From the NCBI RefSeq assembly GCF_003206615.1, contig NZ_PZJW01000016.1, positions 1-47,773 on the forward strand: a stretch of 47,773 nt of DNA, in the 5' to 3' direction. Made by a program: the position numbers and the translations under genes. Below, piece after piece: positions 37,392 through 45,679 of the stretch (positions are counted from its first letter, which is position 1; each line of letters begins with the position of its first letter). The notes beneath the pieces were generated by a model that made no database searches, had not been told where the DNA came from, and saw only the letters and a program-made list of their open reading frames with translations. This DNA comes from Salinicola acroporae (GTDB taxonomy: Bacteria > Pseudomonadota > Gammaproteobacteria > Pseudomonadales > Halomonadaceae).

Positions 37392-38629
37392 CGCTTCATC
37401 CCGATACCCTCAAGAACACCGAACCCGGCAGTGATGGCATGACCGCCAATCCACACAGCGCCGAGGCGGCGATCGATCTCGACCGGTTCGCCGACATTCG
37501 CCCCTATCACGACGAAGAGGTCGAGGCCGTGCTGGCCCGACTCGCCCACGACAGCGAGCTGCTGGACGCGATCACCCGCTACCGCTTGCCGCGGCTGGCA
37601 CGCTTCGCCCCGCCGCTGGCCCGCAGGCTCGCCAGTTTCCGACTGCAGCGCGAGATGCGTGGCGTGACGGCCGTGCGTGACTTCCAGTTGCGCATTGCCG
37701 ACTACATGGCACACATGATCAGCCGCACGACCCACGGATTCGAGGTCGAGGGCCTGGAGCGGCTGGATCCGGGGCAGGCCTATCTGTTCATCGGCAACCA
37801 CCGGGACATCGCCCTCGATCCGGCCTTCGTCAACTACGCGCTCTACCTCGCGGGCCACGACACCGTGCGCATCGCCATCGGCGATAACCTGCTGCAGAAA
37901 CCCTTCGTCACCGATCTGATGCGGCTCAACAAGAGCTTCATCGTGCCGCGCTCGATCAAGGGCAAGCGAGCAATGCTGGCGGCCTACCAGTCGCTCTCGG
38001 GCTATATTCGCCACTCGATCACCGACGACAACCACTCGGTGTGGCTGGCCCAGCGCGAAGGGCGAGCCAAGGACGGCGTCGATCGCACCGATAGCGCCAT
38101 CGTCAAGATGCTCTGCATGGCACGACGCCTGGAAGAAGGCGATAGCGATATCGGCAGTGCGGTACGCGAACTCAAGATCGTCCCCGTGTCGATCAGCTAC
38201 GAGTACGACCCCTGCGCGATCAACAAGGCCCGCGAGTTGCAGGCCAAGGAGACCGACGGCACCTACCGGAAGGTGGAGTTCGAGGACATCTTCTCCATCG
38301 TCTCCGGCATTACCGGCAACAAGGGCCGGGTCAAGCTGGTGTTCGGGACGCCGCTATCGGCCGATTTTGGCACCGCCGACGAGGTGGCCGACGAGATCGA
38401 TCGCCAGGTACTGGAGAACTATCCGATCTTTCCCAGCCACCAGCTCGCCTTGTCGGAGACCGGGGCAGCCCCGGAACTGGTGGATTTGACCGGCGTGACG
38501 CCCGGCGATCGCGAGTACTTTCGCCACCAGCTTGCAGCCGTCCCCGAACCACTGCAGCGTTGGTGGCTGTTGCAATACGCCAATCCGATCCTGAATCGAG
38601 CCGGCAAGGCCCAGCGCCACGACGCCTGA
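37388..38629 (+). CDS. 1-acylglycerol-3-phosphate acyltransferase-like protein
   Basis: A 413-residue protein with a PlsC-like domain in its middle. The presumed active-site motif is NHRDIALDPAF, where the spacing from H to the second D is one longer than the classic HX4D. GDNLLQKPFVTDLMRLNKSFIVPRS and WLAQREGRAKDG match the next conserved acyltransferase blocks. There is no membrane segment in the first 100 residues, and a long C-terminal part follows (TDGTYRKVEFEDIFSIVSG). It is likely to acylate a lipid or glycerol phosphate, but the substrate is unknown. The ATG overlaps the rdgC stop; ATG 37439 is an alternative start. Confidence 0.82.
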   Translation: MTLHPDTLKNTEPGSDGMTANPHSAEAAIDLDRFADIRPYHDEEVEAVLARLAHDSELLDAITRYRLPRLARFAPPLARRLASFRLQREMRGVTAVRDFQLRIADYMAHMISRTTHGFEVEGLERLDPGQAYLFIGNHRDIALDPAFVNYALYLAGHDTVRIAIGDNLLQKPFVTDLMRLNKSFIVPRSIKGKRAMLAAYQSLSGYIRHSITDDNHSVWLAQREGRAKDGVDRTDSAIVKMLCMARRLEEGDSDIGSAVRELKIVPVSISYEYDPCAINKARELQAKETDGTYRKVEFEDIFSIVSGITGNKGRVKLVFGTPLSADFGTADEVADEIDRQVLENYPIFPSHQLALSETGAAPELVDLTGVTPGDREYFRHQLAAVPEPLQRWWLLQYANPILNRAGKAQRHDA

Positions 38630-38652
38630 AACGCCGGCGCCAAGATCATCTC

Positions 38653-38672
38653 GTCCCGGTCTCGGCCGGGAC
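38653..38672 (+). terminator. GC-rich hairpin after the acyltransferase gene
   Basis: A 7-bp stem GTCCCGG / CCGGGAC with a 6-nt loop, 24 bases after the stop. There is no T-run. The rest of the 38630-38895 gap is non-coding and turns AT-rich near its right end. Confidence 0.45.
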
Positions 38673-38848
38673 CCTTCCGCCTCTACTGGCTCCCATCTGC
38701 CGAGGACGGTGTCTGGACCCAAAGCGGACTCATGGGGGACGCTCTCCCGCTACAGCACTTTCGCCTGACAGGCATCGCCGGCCGGCTGCCTCTGCCCGAC
38801 CGGTATCGCTGCTGCCAGTCACTGGCGCAAGCACGGAATGTTTCTTAA

Positions 38849-38883
38849 AATACGCTTAAATTTAGCCAGCTAATTAGCGTATT
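38849..38883 (+). promoter_or_regulatory. AT-rich inverted repeat before the kinase-like gene
   Basis: AATACGC (38849-38855) and GCGTATT (38877-38883) form the ends of an imperfect palindrome whose inner arms (CTTAAATTTAG and CTAATTAG) also partly pair. It ends 12 bases before the start codon and lies in strikingly AT-rich sequence. Could be an operator or a leader hairpin. Confidence 0.4.
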
Positions 38884-38895
38884 CACGTTCTGCCC

Positions 38896-39651
38896 ATGAA
38901 CTCTGCTCCCGATCCCGCCACCGCAACACCGGTCACGGCACCCGACGCCGACGGTTCGTCCACCCCACCGCCTAGGGCATTACCGCTACCAGCGCCGGCC
39001 CCCATCAGGCCCACCACCCTGCAGCGGGGCACCGGGTTGCTCAAGGCCGATGTCTACCTCGACATTCATGCGGGAGAACCGGTCATCCGCAAGGATTACA
39101 GCCGCTACGCCGGTAGCTGGCAGGCAATCCCGGCGCGCCTGCTGCTGCACCACGAGGCCCGAATACTGGAACGCCTCCGTCATTGGCCCCATGCACCCAA
39201 GGTGGTTGGCCAGGTCGGCAAGCTCTCGCTGCTGCTCGAATATGTGCCCGGCGAACTGCTGAGCGATGCGGCCGACCCTGCCAATCCGGCGGTTTTCGTC
39301 CAGTTGATGGCCGCCCTGGCCGCACTCCACCGCAGTTCGATCGTCCACAACGACGTGCGCGGCTCCAATATCATCATGAGCCGGGGCCGCGTGGTGCTGA
39401 TCGATTTCGCCGCGGCGCTCTACCTGCCCGGCGGTCGACTTCTCCGGTTCCTGCTTCGCCCCCTGCAACGCAGCGATATCGCCGGCGGGCTCAAGTTCAA
39501 GACCCGCCTGACCGGAGAGGCGCTGACACCGAAGGAGGCTCGGCTGCGGCGCAAGCCGACCTGGATGAAAGGCCTACAGCACATTTGGAAGCGGCGATTG
39601 CTGCCACACCTCAAGCGCCGCCTCGCCTCGACCGACCGAGGCAGCCAGTGA
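38896..39651 (+). CDS. Small protein kinase-like protein (KdkA/WaaP/RIO-type fold)
   Basis: A 251-residue protein with the core residues of a kinase: candidate ATP-binding K66 (VIRKDY), E87 in the C-helix (HHEARILERL), catalytic loop HNDVRGSN with D153 and N158, and metal-binding D170 in IDFA in place of DFG. HND rather than HRD is seen in lipopolysaccharide kinases and RIO-like proteins. The first 40 residues are Pro/Ala-rich and look disordered. The C-terminus is basic. All catalytic positions are present, so it may be active. The substrate is unknown; neighbours give no clear clue. It ends 15 bases from the convergent trkH. Confidence 0.75.
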   Translation: MNSAPDPATATPVTAPDADGSSTPPPRALPLPAPAPIRPTTLQRGTGLLKADVYLDIHAGEPVIRKDYSRYAGSWQAIPARLLLHHEARILERLRHWPHAPKVVGQVGKLSLLLEYVPGELLSDAADPANPAVFVQLMAALAALHRSSIVHNDVRGSNIIMSRGRVVLIDFAAALYLPGGRLLRFLLRPLQRSDIAGGLKFKTRLTGEALTPKEARLRRKPTWMKGLQHIWKRRLLPHLKRRLASTDRGSQ

Positions 39652-39666
39652 CATCCCGCCCTGCCG

Positions 39667-41118
39667 CTACTTGCGCCAGAAGAATGGCGTCATCAGCACC
39701 AACACCGTGAGGATCTCGAGGCGCCCCATCAGCATGCCGAGGGAAAGCAGCCATTTGGCGGCGTCCGGCAGCGAGGCGAAATTGCCGGCGGGCCCGATGG
39801 TGTTCCCCAGTCCCGGCCCGACATTGGCCAGGGCAGTGGCCGCGCCGGTAATCGCGGTCACCATGTCGAGCCCCAGCGCGGCCAACGCCAGCGCCAGCAC
39901 CGCCACGGTGAGAAAGAAGAAAAACGAGAAGGCGATGACGGCGCGCACCACCTCGTCGTTGAGCGGTCGGCCGTTGTAGCGCTGGGCGAACACGCCACTG
40001 GGATGGACCAGATAGCGCAACTGGTTGGCCAGCAGCAACCCTCCGATCTGGAATCGGAAGATCTTCATGCCGCCACTGGTCGAGCCGCTGCAACCGCCGA
40101 CGAAGGTAATGAAGAAGAACGTGGTGACGGCCAGCGGCCCCCACTGGGTGTAATCGGCACTGGCGTAGCCGGTGGTCGTCACCACCGAGATCACGTTGAA
40201 GGCGACATCCGTCAGCGCCTGAAAAGGCGCATCCGAGAAGGCCAGGACCCGGTAGAGAGTCAGCGTCGCGATCACCACGAACAGCAGCCCGACGAGCCCC
40301 CGCACCTGCTGGTCCTGCCACAGCGCGCCGCGACTGTCGCGCAGCAGCCGGATATAGAGCACGAACGGTAACGCCCCGCCCAGCATGAACAGACAGCCCA
40401 GCCACAGGATCAGCGGACGATCGTGATAGATGCCGAACGAGGCGTCGTAGTTGGCGAAGCCACCGGTGGAGACCGAACTCATGGCATGGACGATGGCATC
40501 CAGCGTACCCATGCCCGCCAGCCGATAGCTCAGGATCGCCGCCAGCGTGAGGCCGAGATAGATGACCGTGGATGCCTTGGCGATACCGCCGGCCCGGGGC
40601 AGCACCTTGTCCGACCAGTCGGAGGACTCGGTCTGGAACAGGCGCATGCCGCCGACCTTCAGGAACGGCAGAATCGCGATCGCCATCACGATGATCCCGA
40701 TCCCGCCCAGCCACTGCATCAATCCGCGCCACAGCTTGAGACCGTCGGAAAGGTTATCGATGCCGGAGAGCACGGTGGAGCCAGTGGTGGTGATGGCGGA
40801 GACCGACTCGAACACCGCATCGGTAAACGACAGCTGCGGCGCTCCCAGCACCAGCGGCAGGCTGGCGAAGGCGCTGATCACCGCCCAGCTCGAAGTGGTC
40901 AGGATGAACATGTGACGCGTCTTCAACTCGACCGCCGTCCGCCACGTCCATGCCAGCAGCGAACCCGAGACCACCGCGACGACCGCCATCGACTTGAGAA
41001 ACGCCCACAGATCGGGGTCGTTCTCCAACCCCAGCAGGATCACCGGCGGCAACATGAACAGCGCCAGAACGATCAACAGCAGCGCCAGAATCTTGAAAAT
41101 CGGCTTGGCGTCTCGCAA
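39667..41118 (-). CDS. trkH: Trk-type potassium uptake membrane subunit (TrkH/TrkI)
   Basis: A 483-residue potassium channel subunit, working with the peripheral TrkA. Four pore loops carry the selectivity-filter glycines: TTTGSTVLSG, SVSTGGFANYD, VTTTGYASAD and ANVGPGLGN. About ten membrane helices are visible. The frame is open for 79 codons more, but TTG 41118 has GGGAGGAA 5-6 bases upstream and gives exactly the E. coli TrkH length, so I prefer it. Halomonads encode two such subunits, TrkH and TrkI, used in osmotic adaptation; which this is cannot be decided. No trkA is in the window. Confidence 0.92.
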   Translation of the reverse strand: MRDAKPIFKILALLLIVLALFMLPPVILLGLENDPDLWAFLKSMAVVAVVSGSLLAWTWRTAVELKTRHMFILTTSSWAVISAFASLPLVLGAPQLSFTDAVFESVSAITTTGSTVLSGIDNLSDGLKLWRGLMQWLGGIGIIVMAIAILPFLKVGGMRLFQTESSDWSDKVLPRAGGIAKASTVIYLGLTLAAILSYRLAGMGTLDAIVHAMSSVSTGGFANYDASFGIYHDRPLILWLGCLFMLGGALPFVLYIRLLRDSRGALWQDQQVRGLVGLLFVVIATLTLYRVLAFSDAPFQALTDVAFNVISVVTTTGYASADYTQWGPLAVTTFFFITFVGGCSGSTSGGMKIFRFQIGGLLLANQLRYLVHPSGVFAQRYNGRPLNDEVVRAVIAFSFFFFLTVAVLALALAALGLDMVTAITGAATALANVGPGLGNTIGPAGNFASLPDAAKWLLSLGMLMGRLEILTVLVLMTPFFWRK

Positions 41119-41470
41119 GACTTCCTCCCGGTTCCGTCCACTCGAGTCCCGATCCCGCCGCCCGGCGGAAAATCTCCCCGTCGCGGCGAATAAATCGCAG
41201 CGATGATAGGCCATCACGAGACGCAAGACACGGCTTTGCCCGCTTTTCTCGTTGCCGGCACGGCTGCGTCCCGCCCGCACCATGACGTGGAGAAACGCCG
41301 GCGCAGAGTGCTCGGCCAGGGTGACCGCCGACCCTCCCTGCAGCAAGCCGCGCAATCTCTGGCGATGCGGCGAGATATGCTATGGTGGCGCCATCAGAAC
41401 GCCTGGGCACGGAGGCTAGGCGATACGCCGCCCCAACACGCCCGCGCCGCCCACCACAGGAGAGTCGTCC
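41119..41470. other. Non-coding gap between trkH and the 94-residue gene
   Basis: This 352-bp divergent gap holds no gene I can support; the open frames through it lack family features and ribosome sites. A TATGCT at 41376-41381 could serve as the -10 of the 94-residue gene, but no matching -35 is seen. Confidence 0.5.
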
Positions 41471-41755
41471 ATGAGTTCCGCCTCGGAAATGCAGAAAAAC
41501 CGCGTCATCCAGGAGCTGCGCGCCTTCATCAAGAAGCTGCTGCAGGAGCCCGGCATCCTCGAGAACTCGCTGGCCATCGCCAAGCGTCACTCCGATGGCA
41601 GCAACGATCCCAAAGCCTGGGCGACCATCGCCAACGAGATTTCGGACACCACCAGCGTGCACATCCCGGAAGACCCGAGCGAGCACTCGGAGGCGGACCG
41701 GCTGTTCCTGGAGGTGTTGCGGGAGGTCGTCGGGGAGGAGAAGGCGCTTTATTAA
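41471..41755 (+). CDS. Unrecognised 94-residue acidic protein
   Basis: I do not recognise this protein. It is small, soluble and acidic, predicted mostly helical (QKNRVIQELRAFIKKLLQEP, then NSLAIAKRH). It has no cysteine, signal peptide or membrane segment. AGGAGAG lies 7-8 bases before ATG 41471, a convincing ribosome site, and codon use looks like that of neighbouring genes, so I take it as real. It stands alone between trkH (divergent) and pilA (convergent). It may be restricted to halomonads. Confidence 0.75.
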   Translation: MSSASEMQKNRVIQELRAFIKKLLQEPGILENSLAIAKRHSDGSNDPKAWATIANEISDTTSVHIPEDPSEHSEADRLFLEVLREVVGEEKALY

Positions 41756-41825
41756 GCTTTAAGCTGTAAGAGGGAAGCCCTAAGAGAGAAGAAAAGAACA
41801 AGGCCGGCAGATGCCGGCCAAGCAT

Positions 41826-42302
41826 CTATTCAGTTGTGACAGTACAACTACTCGCGTACTGTTCCGCGACTGTCGTTCCACACTCCCACACCCCTGTTGC
41901 AGGATTGTAGGAATAAGTCACCGTTTTATTACTGATATTAGCGTTCGCTGTCGCATCATCCCCAGAACCAAAGGTATAAATCGCCGTAGCTTTGGCTGTT
42001 GCAGTACCATCCCATGAGCCACCTGTAATCGCGCCATAACTTCCTTGTTCACTAATTCCCAGCTCAGTGGCATCGTCACCGCTCAGCGTGTACGACTCCC
42101 CTCTATCGACTTGCTGCTGGATACTAATCTTGGCCCCGCCAAGCATGCTATGGGCTTCGGAGAACTGGGATCTCGCGACATAGTTCTGATACTGCGGGAT
42201 CGCGATGGCGGCGAGGATGCCGATGATCGCGACGACGATCATGAGTTCGATCAGGGTGAAGCCACCCTGCCGGCGAATTGGTGTTTTCGGGTTCTGCTGC
42301 AT
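41826..42302 (-). CDS. pilA: Type IV major pilin
   Basis: A 158-residue type IVa pilin. The leader ends in RRQGG, cut before [20 protein letters not shown] by the prepilin peptidase; E5 of the mature protein is present (FTLIE). The hydrophobic N-terminal helix is followed by a globular domain, and two cysteines near the end (WECGTT and SSCTVT) should form the D-region disulfide. Two adjacent ATGs (42305 and 42302) follow AGGGA; the second has better spacing. The C-terminal half is much more AT-rich than all neighbours. It faces pilBCD, the usual arrangement in Pseudomonas-like bacteria. Confidence 0.95.
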   Translation of the reverse strand: MQQNPKTPIRRQGGFTLIELMIVVAIIGILAAIAIPQYQNYVARSQFSEAHSMLGGAKISIQQQVDRGESYTLSGDDATELGISEQGSYGAITGGSWDGTATAKATAIYTFGSGDDATANANISNKTVTYSYNPATGVWECGTTVAEQYASSCTVTTE

Positions 42303-42459
42303 CATGGTTCCCTGCTCTTGCCAATGTTGAGCCGGTGGGATTGGCGCCATCTGCGCCACCCACCGGACGTCCCCTTGCCTTGCGTGCCGCTCGCTTGACG
42401 ATCTCCAGCCCCGGCCAGTGATGACCGCTCGCGGCTGCCCGCAACCATGCACACGACGA

Positions 42460-42480
42460 CACGAAAGGTTACCTTTCGTG
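42460..42480. promoter_or_regulatory. 21-bp perfect palindrome between pilA and pilB
   Basis: Arms CACGAAAGGT (42460-42469) and ACCTTTCGTG (42471-42480) are perfectly complementary around a single central T. The palindrome is 158 bases upstream of pilA and 193 bases upstream of pilB, within the shared divergent region, and has no T-run on either side. It looks more like an operator for a dimeric regulator than a terminator. The regulator is unknown. Confidence 0.6.
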
Positions 42481-42517
42481 ACACTTCAATCGCCTTATCG
42501 GCAGGTCGCGAAGAATA

Positions 42518-42567
42518 CTTAAAGAAAAATGACTTTAAGCCGATATCACGGTCATCTCGGCCGTGAT
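42518..42567 (+). promoter_or_regulatory. Two further inverted repeats in the pilB leader
   Basis: CTTAAAG (42518-42524) pairs with CTTTAAG (42533-42539) across 8 A-rich bases. ATCACGG (42545-42551) pairs with CCGTGAT (42561-42567). Both precede pilB; the first also falls in a good -10-like AT-rich patch. The functions are unknown. The rest of the 42303-42672 gap shows nothing else. Confidence 0.4.
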
Positions 42568-42672
42568 TCCTGCTCTTCGTGGCCTTGCGTTGCCGGTCGT
42601 CGTCGCCCGTTCGACGCTCCCGTTGAGCGGGCGATGCCGCTGCTCATATCGTCATTCAAGGGGCCCCTTTTC

Positions 42673-44397
42673 ATGCCGGAAGCCATGCCATCCCGCGCGC
42701 AAAGCGGGCTCGCCCAGCGCTTCATCGAGCAGGGACTGATCAGCGCCGAGGCCTGCGAGCAGGCGTTCCGCGAGGCCGCCGAGCGGCAACTGACGTTGCT
42801 GGAGTTTCTGGTGAGAGAGGGCAAGGTCGATGCCCGCCAGGCCAGCGTGCTGGCGGCTCGCGAGTACGGCTTGCCGTTTCTGGATCTGAAGCAGATCGAC
42901 TGGGATCAGCTACCGGTCATCGAACCGGTAGCGGACAAGGTCATTCGCCGCTTCCAGGTGCTGCCGCTGGCCCGAGACCACCGGCGGCTGACCGTGGCGA
43001 TCGCGTTTCCCGCCACCCTGGCCAGCCTGGACGAGCTGCAGTTCACCACCGGGCTTGCGATCGAGGGCGTGCTGGTGCCGTTCGATCAGTTGGAACGGGC
43101 GCTGGCCAAACGCTACCAGAACCACGAGACCTCCGGCATGCTGGAGGCGCTCGGGGAAGCCAGTGAAGCCTTGACGCTGGATACCAGCGAAGCGGATCTG
43201 GAAAACGAGGCCGCCGCCTTCGACAAGGGCGGCGACGACGAGCCGGTGGTCCGTTTCGTCAACAAGATCCTGCGCGACGCCATCCATCGCGGCGCGTCCG
43301 ACATTCACTTCGAGCCCTACGAGTCTAGCTACCGGATCCGCTTTCGGGTCGATGGCATGCTGGTCGAGATCGCGCGCCCTCCGCTCAACCTGCGCACCCG
43401 CCTGGCCGCGAGGCTCAAGGTGATGGCACGCCTGGACATCTCCGAACGCCGCCTGCCCCAGGATGGCGCGATGAAGATCCGGCTCGATGCCAAGCGCGCC
43501 ATGGACTTCCGCGTCAATACGCTGCCCACCGTTTTCGGCGAGAAGATCGTGCTGCGCTTGCTGGATGCCGAGACCGCCAGCTTCGGCATCGACGCGTTGG
43601 GCTTCGCCCCCGATCAGCGTCGGCTGTTCGAGGCCGCACTCGCCGAGCCCCAGGGCATGATCCTGGTCACCGGCCCCACCGGTAGCGGCAAGACGGTAAC
43701 GCTTTACACCGGTATCAATCTGCTCAATACCGAGGAGCGCAACATCTCGACCGCGGAAGACCCGGTGGAGCTCAAGGTGGCCGGCATCAATCAGGTCAAC
43801 GTGCAGCCGCGTATCGGTCTCGACTTCGCCAGCGCCCTGCGTGCCTTCCTGCGCCAGGACCCGGACGTGGTGATGGTCGGCGAGATCCGCGACCTGGAGA
43901 CCGCCGAGATCGCGGTCAAGGCCGCCCAGACCGGCCACCTGGTGCTCTCGACCCTGCATACCAACTCGGCCGCCGAAACGCTGACCCGCCTGCGCAACAT
44001 GGGCGTCGCCAGCTTCAATATCGCCAGTTCGGTATCGCTGATCATCGCCCAGCGCCTGGCGCGACTGCTGTGCCCGCGCTGCAAGACACCGGCGGAGATC
44101 CCCGCCGAAGTGTTGCACCGGGAAGGTGTCCCAGCCGAGCGGCTGGCAGGCGCCACCCTCTTCCGCGCGGTGGGATGCGACCACTGCACGCTGGGCTACA
44201 AGGGTCGAATCGGTATCTACGAGGTCGTGCCGGTCAGCGAGGCGATGAGCCAGATGATCATGGCGGACAGCCATGCCCTCGAACTGGCCCGCGCAGCACG
44301 GGATGCCGGTCATGCGGGGCTGCGCCAGAGCGGGCTCGACAAGGTCCTACAGGGACTGACCAGCCTCGAGGAGATCAACCGAGTGACGACTGACTGA
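42673..44397 (+). CDS. pilB: Type IV pilus extension ATPase PilB
   Basis: A 574-residue hexameric ATPase that powers pilus assembly. An N-terminal GspE/MshEN domain (about 10-150) precedes the ATPase. Walker A is GPTGSGKT with K340; the Asp box (DISERRLPQDG), Walker B (DPDVVMVGEIRDLETAE) and the His box (GHLVLSTLHTNSA) follow in order. A zinc-binding tetracysteine is CPRC (C467, C470) plus CDHC near 505. ATG 42673 has AAGGGG nine bases upstream; ATGs at 42529, 42634 and 42688 are also in frame. First gene of pilB-pilC-pilD. Confidence 0.95.
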   Translation: MPEAMPSRAQSGLAQRFIEQGLISAEACEQAFREAAERQLTLLEFLVREGKVDARQASVLAAREYGLPFLDLKQIDWDQLPVIEPVADKVIRRFQVLPLARDHRRLTVAIAFPATLASLDELQFTTGLAIEGVLVPFDQLERALAKRYQNHETSGMLEALGEASEALTLDTSEADLENEAAAFDKGGDDEPVVRFVNKILRDAIHRGASDIHFEPYESSYRIRFRVDGMLVEIARPPLNLRTRLAARLKVMARLDISERRLPQDGAMKIRLDAKRAMDFRVNTLPTVFGEKIVLRLLDAETASFGIDALGFAPDQRRLFEAALAEPQGMILVTGPTGSGKTVTLYTGINLLNTEERNISTAEDPVELKVAGINQVNVQPRIGLDFASALRAFLRQDPDVVMVGEIRDLETAEIAVKAAQTGHLVLSTLHTNSAAETLTRLRNMGVASFNIASSVSLIIAQRLARLLCPRCKTPAEIPAEVLHREGVPAERLAGATLFRAVGCDHCTLGYKGRIGIYEVVPVSEAMSQMIMADSHALELARAARDAGHAGLRQSGLDKVLQGLTSLEEINRVTTD

Positions 44398-44425
44398 CGC
44401 CCGATTTACCAGACAGGAAGCGATC

Positions 44426-45679
44426 ATGGCGACGACCCTCAAGTCAGCCAAACCAGTGAAAGCCCCCAAGGCGCCCCGACGCATGGTGATGCACCGCTGG
44501 CAGTGGCGTGGCAAGAACCTGCGCGGGGAGACCGTCGCCGGTGAACTCATTGCCTCCGATATCGACGAGGTCCGCAAGGAGCTGACGCGCCAGAGGATCA
44601 TCGTCAAGCGCATCACCCGCAAGACGGGAATGTTCGGGTTGGGGCGAATCAAGGCTCGCGACATCACGCTTTTTTCCCGTCAATTGGCGACCATGATCCG
44701 GGCCGGCGTGCCGCTGCTTCAGGGCTGCAAGGTCGTCGCCGAGACGCTCAAGAATCCTGCGATGCGAAACCTGGTGGAGACGCTGGCCAACGACATCAGC
44801 GCCGGCTCCAGTTTCTCGGAGGCCCTGGCCAAGCACCCCTCCCGCTTTGATCGCATGTTCGTCAACATGGTCGCCGCCGGCGAGCAGTCGGGAGCCCTGG
44901 ACAAGATGCTCGAGCGCGTGGCCAGTTATCGCGAGAAGACCGAGGCACTCAAGGGCCGGGTCAAGAAGGCGCTCTACTACCCGACCGCGGTGGTCCTGGT
45001 CGGCATCGGCGTCACCGCGCTGCTGCTGGTGAAGGTCGTACCGCAATTCGAGAGCCTGTTCCAGGGCTTCGGCGCCGAGCTCCCGGCGTTCACCCAATTC
45101 ACCGTACACCTCTCTCAATTGACCCAGGCCTACTGGTGGCAGGCCATTCTCGCCGCGACGGCGATCATCCTCGGCCTGCGCCAGGCCATGAAGCGCTCCC
45201 CCACCTTCGCCTATCGCGCCCATCAACTGGTGCTCAAGCTGCCGGTGCTCGGCAATATCGTCGACAAGGGGTCGATCGCCCGCTTCTCGCGGACCCTGGC
45301 GACCACGTTCAATGCCGGCATTCCACTGGTGGAAGCGCTGGAGACCGCCGCCGGGGCCACCGGGAATCACGTTCACCAGCGCGCCATCGCCAGCATTCGC
45401 GAGGACGTGGGGACGGGGCAGCAGCTCAACTTCGCCATGCGTCGTACCCAGATCTTCCCCATTATGGCAGTCCAGATGGTGAGCATCGGCGAGGAAGCCG
45501 GCGAGCTGGACACCATGCTCGACAAGGTAGCGGAGTTCTACGAGGAAGAGGTCGACAACCAGGTCGACGCGCTGACGTCGCTGCTGGAGCCCTTCATCCT
45601 GGTGGTACTGGGGACGATGGTGGGTGGGCTGGTCGTCTCCATGTATCTGCCCATTTTCCAGATGGGCTCGGCTATCTGA
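44426..45679 (+). CDS. pilC: Type IV pilus inner-membrane platform protein PilC
   Basis: A 417-residue platform protein of the GspF family. Two T2SF domains are visible, beginning near FSRQLATMIRAGVPLLQG and FSRTLATTFNAGIPLVEAL. Membrane segments lie near 190-208, 240-256 and 390-412; the last ends VSMYLPIFQMGSAI, the family-standard terminus. AGGAAG six bases before ATG 44426 supports the start, and 28 bases separate it from pilB. It anchors PilB to the assembling pilus. Confidence 0.96.
   Translation: MATTLKSAKPVKAPKAPRRMVMHRWQWRGKNLRGETVAGELIASDIDEVRKELTRQRIIVKRITRKTGMFGLGRIKARDITLFSRQLATMIRAGVPLLQGCKVVAETLKNPAMRNLVETLANDISAGSSFSEALAKHPSRFDRMFVNMVAAGEQSGALDKMLERVASYREKTEALKGRVKKALYYPTAVVLVGIGVTALLLVKVVPQFESLFQGFGAELPAFTQFTVHLSQLTQAYWWQAILAATAIILGLRQAMKRSPTFAYRAHQLVLKLPVLGNIVDKGSIARFSRTLATTFNAGIPLVEALETAAGATGNHVHQRAIASIREDVGTGQQLNFAMRRTQIFPIMAVQMVSIGEEAGELDTMLDKVAEFYEEEVDNQVDALTSLLEPFILVVLGTMVGGLVVSMYLPIFQMGSAI

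Noticed and set aside
38560..38859. A 99-codon frame after the acyltransferase gene
   Set aside because: Starts inside that gene, very rich in R, P and S, without start signal or motif.
41203..41769. A 188-codon frame covering the 94-residue gene in another frame
   Set aside because: No ribosome site or motif; the 94-residue frame has a good ribosome site and natural codon use.
42343..42357. Sigma-54 promoter for pilA
   Set aside because: On the minus strand GG and GC have the right -24/-12 spacing within TGGCGCAGATGGCGC, but the TTGC half is not matched and the site is also a GGCGC / GCGCC palindrome. Too weak to call, although pilA is sigma-54 dependent in Pseudomonas.
42910..44313. A 467-codon open frame opposite pilB
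   Set aside because: Antisense shadow; no motif and no start signal.
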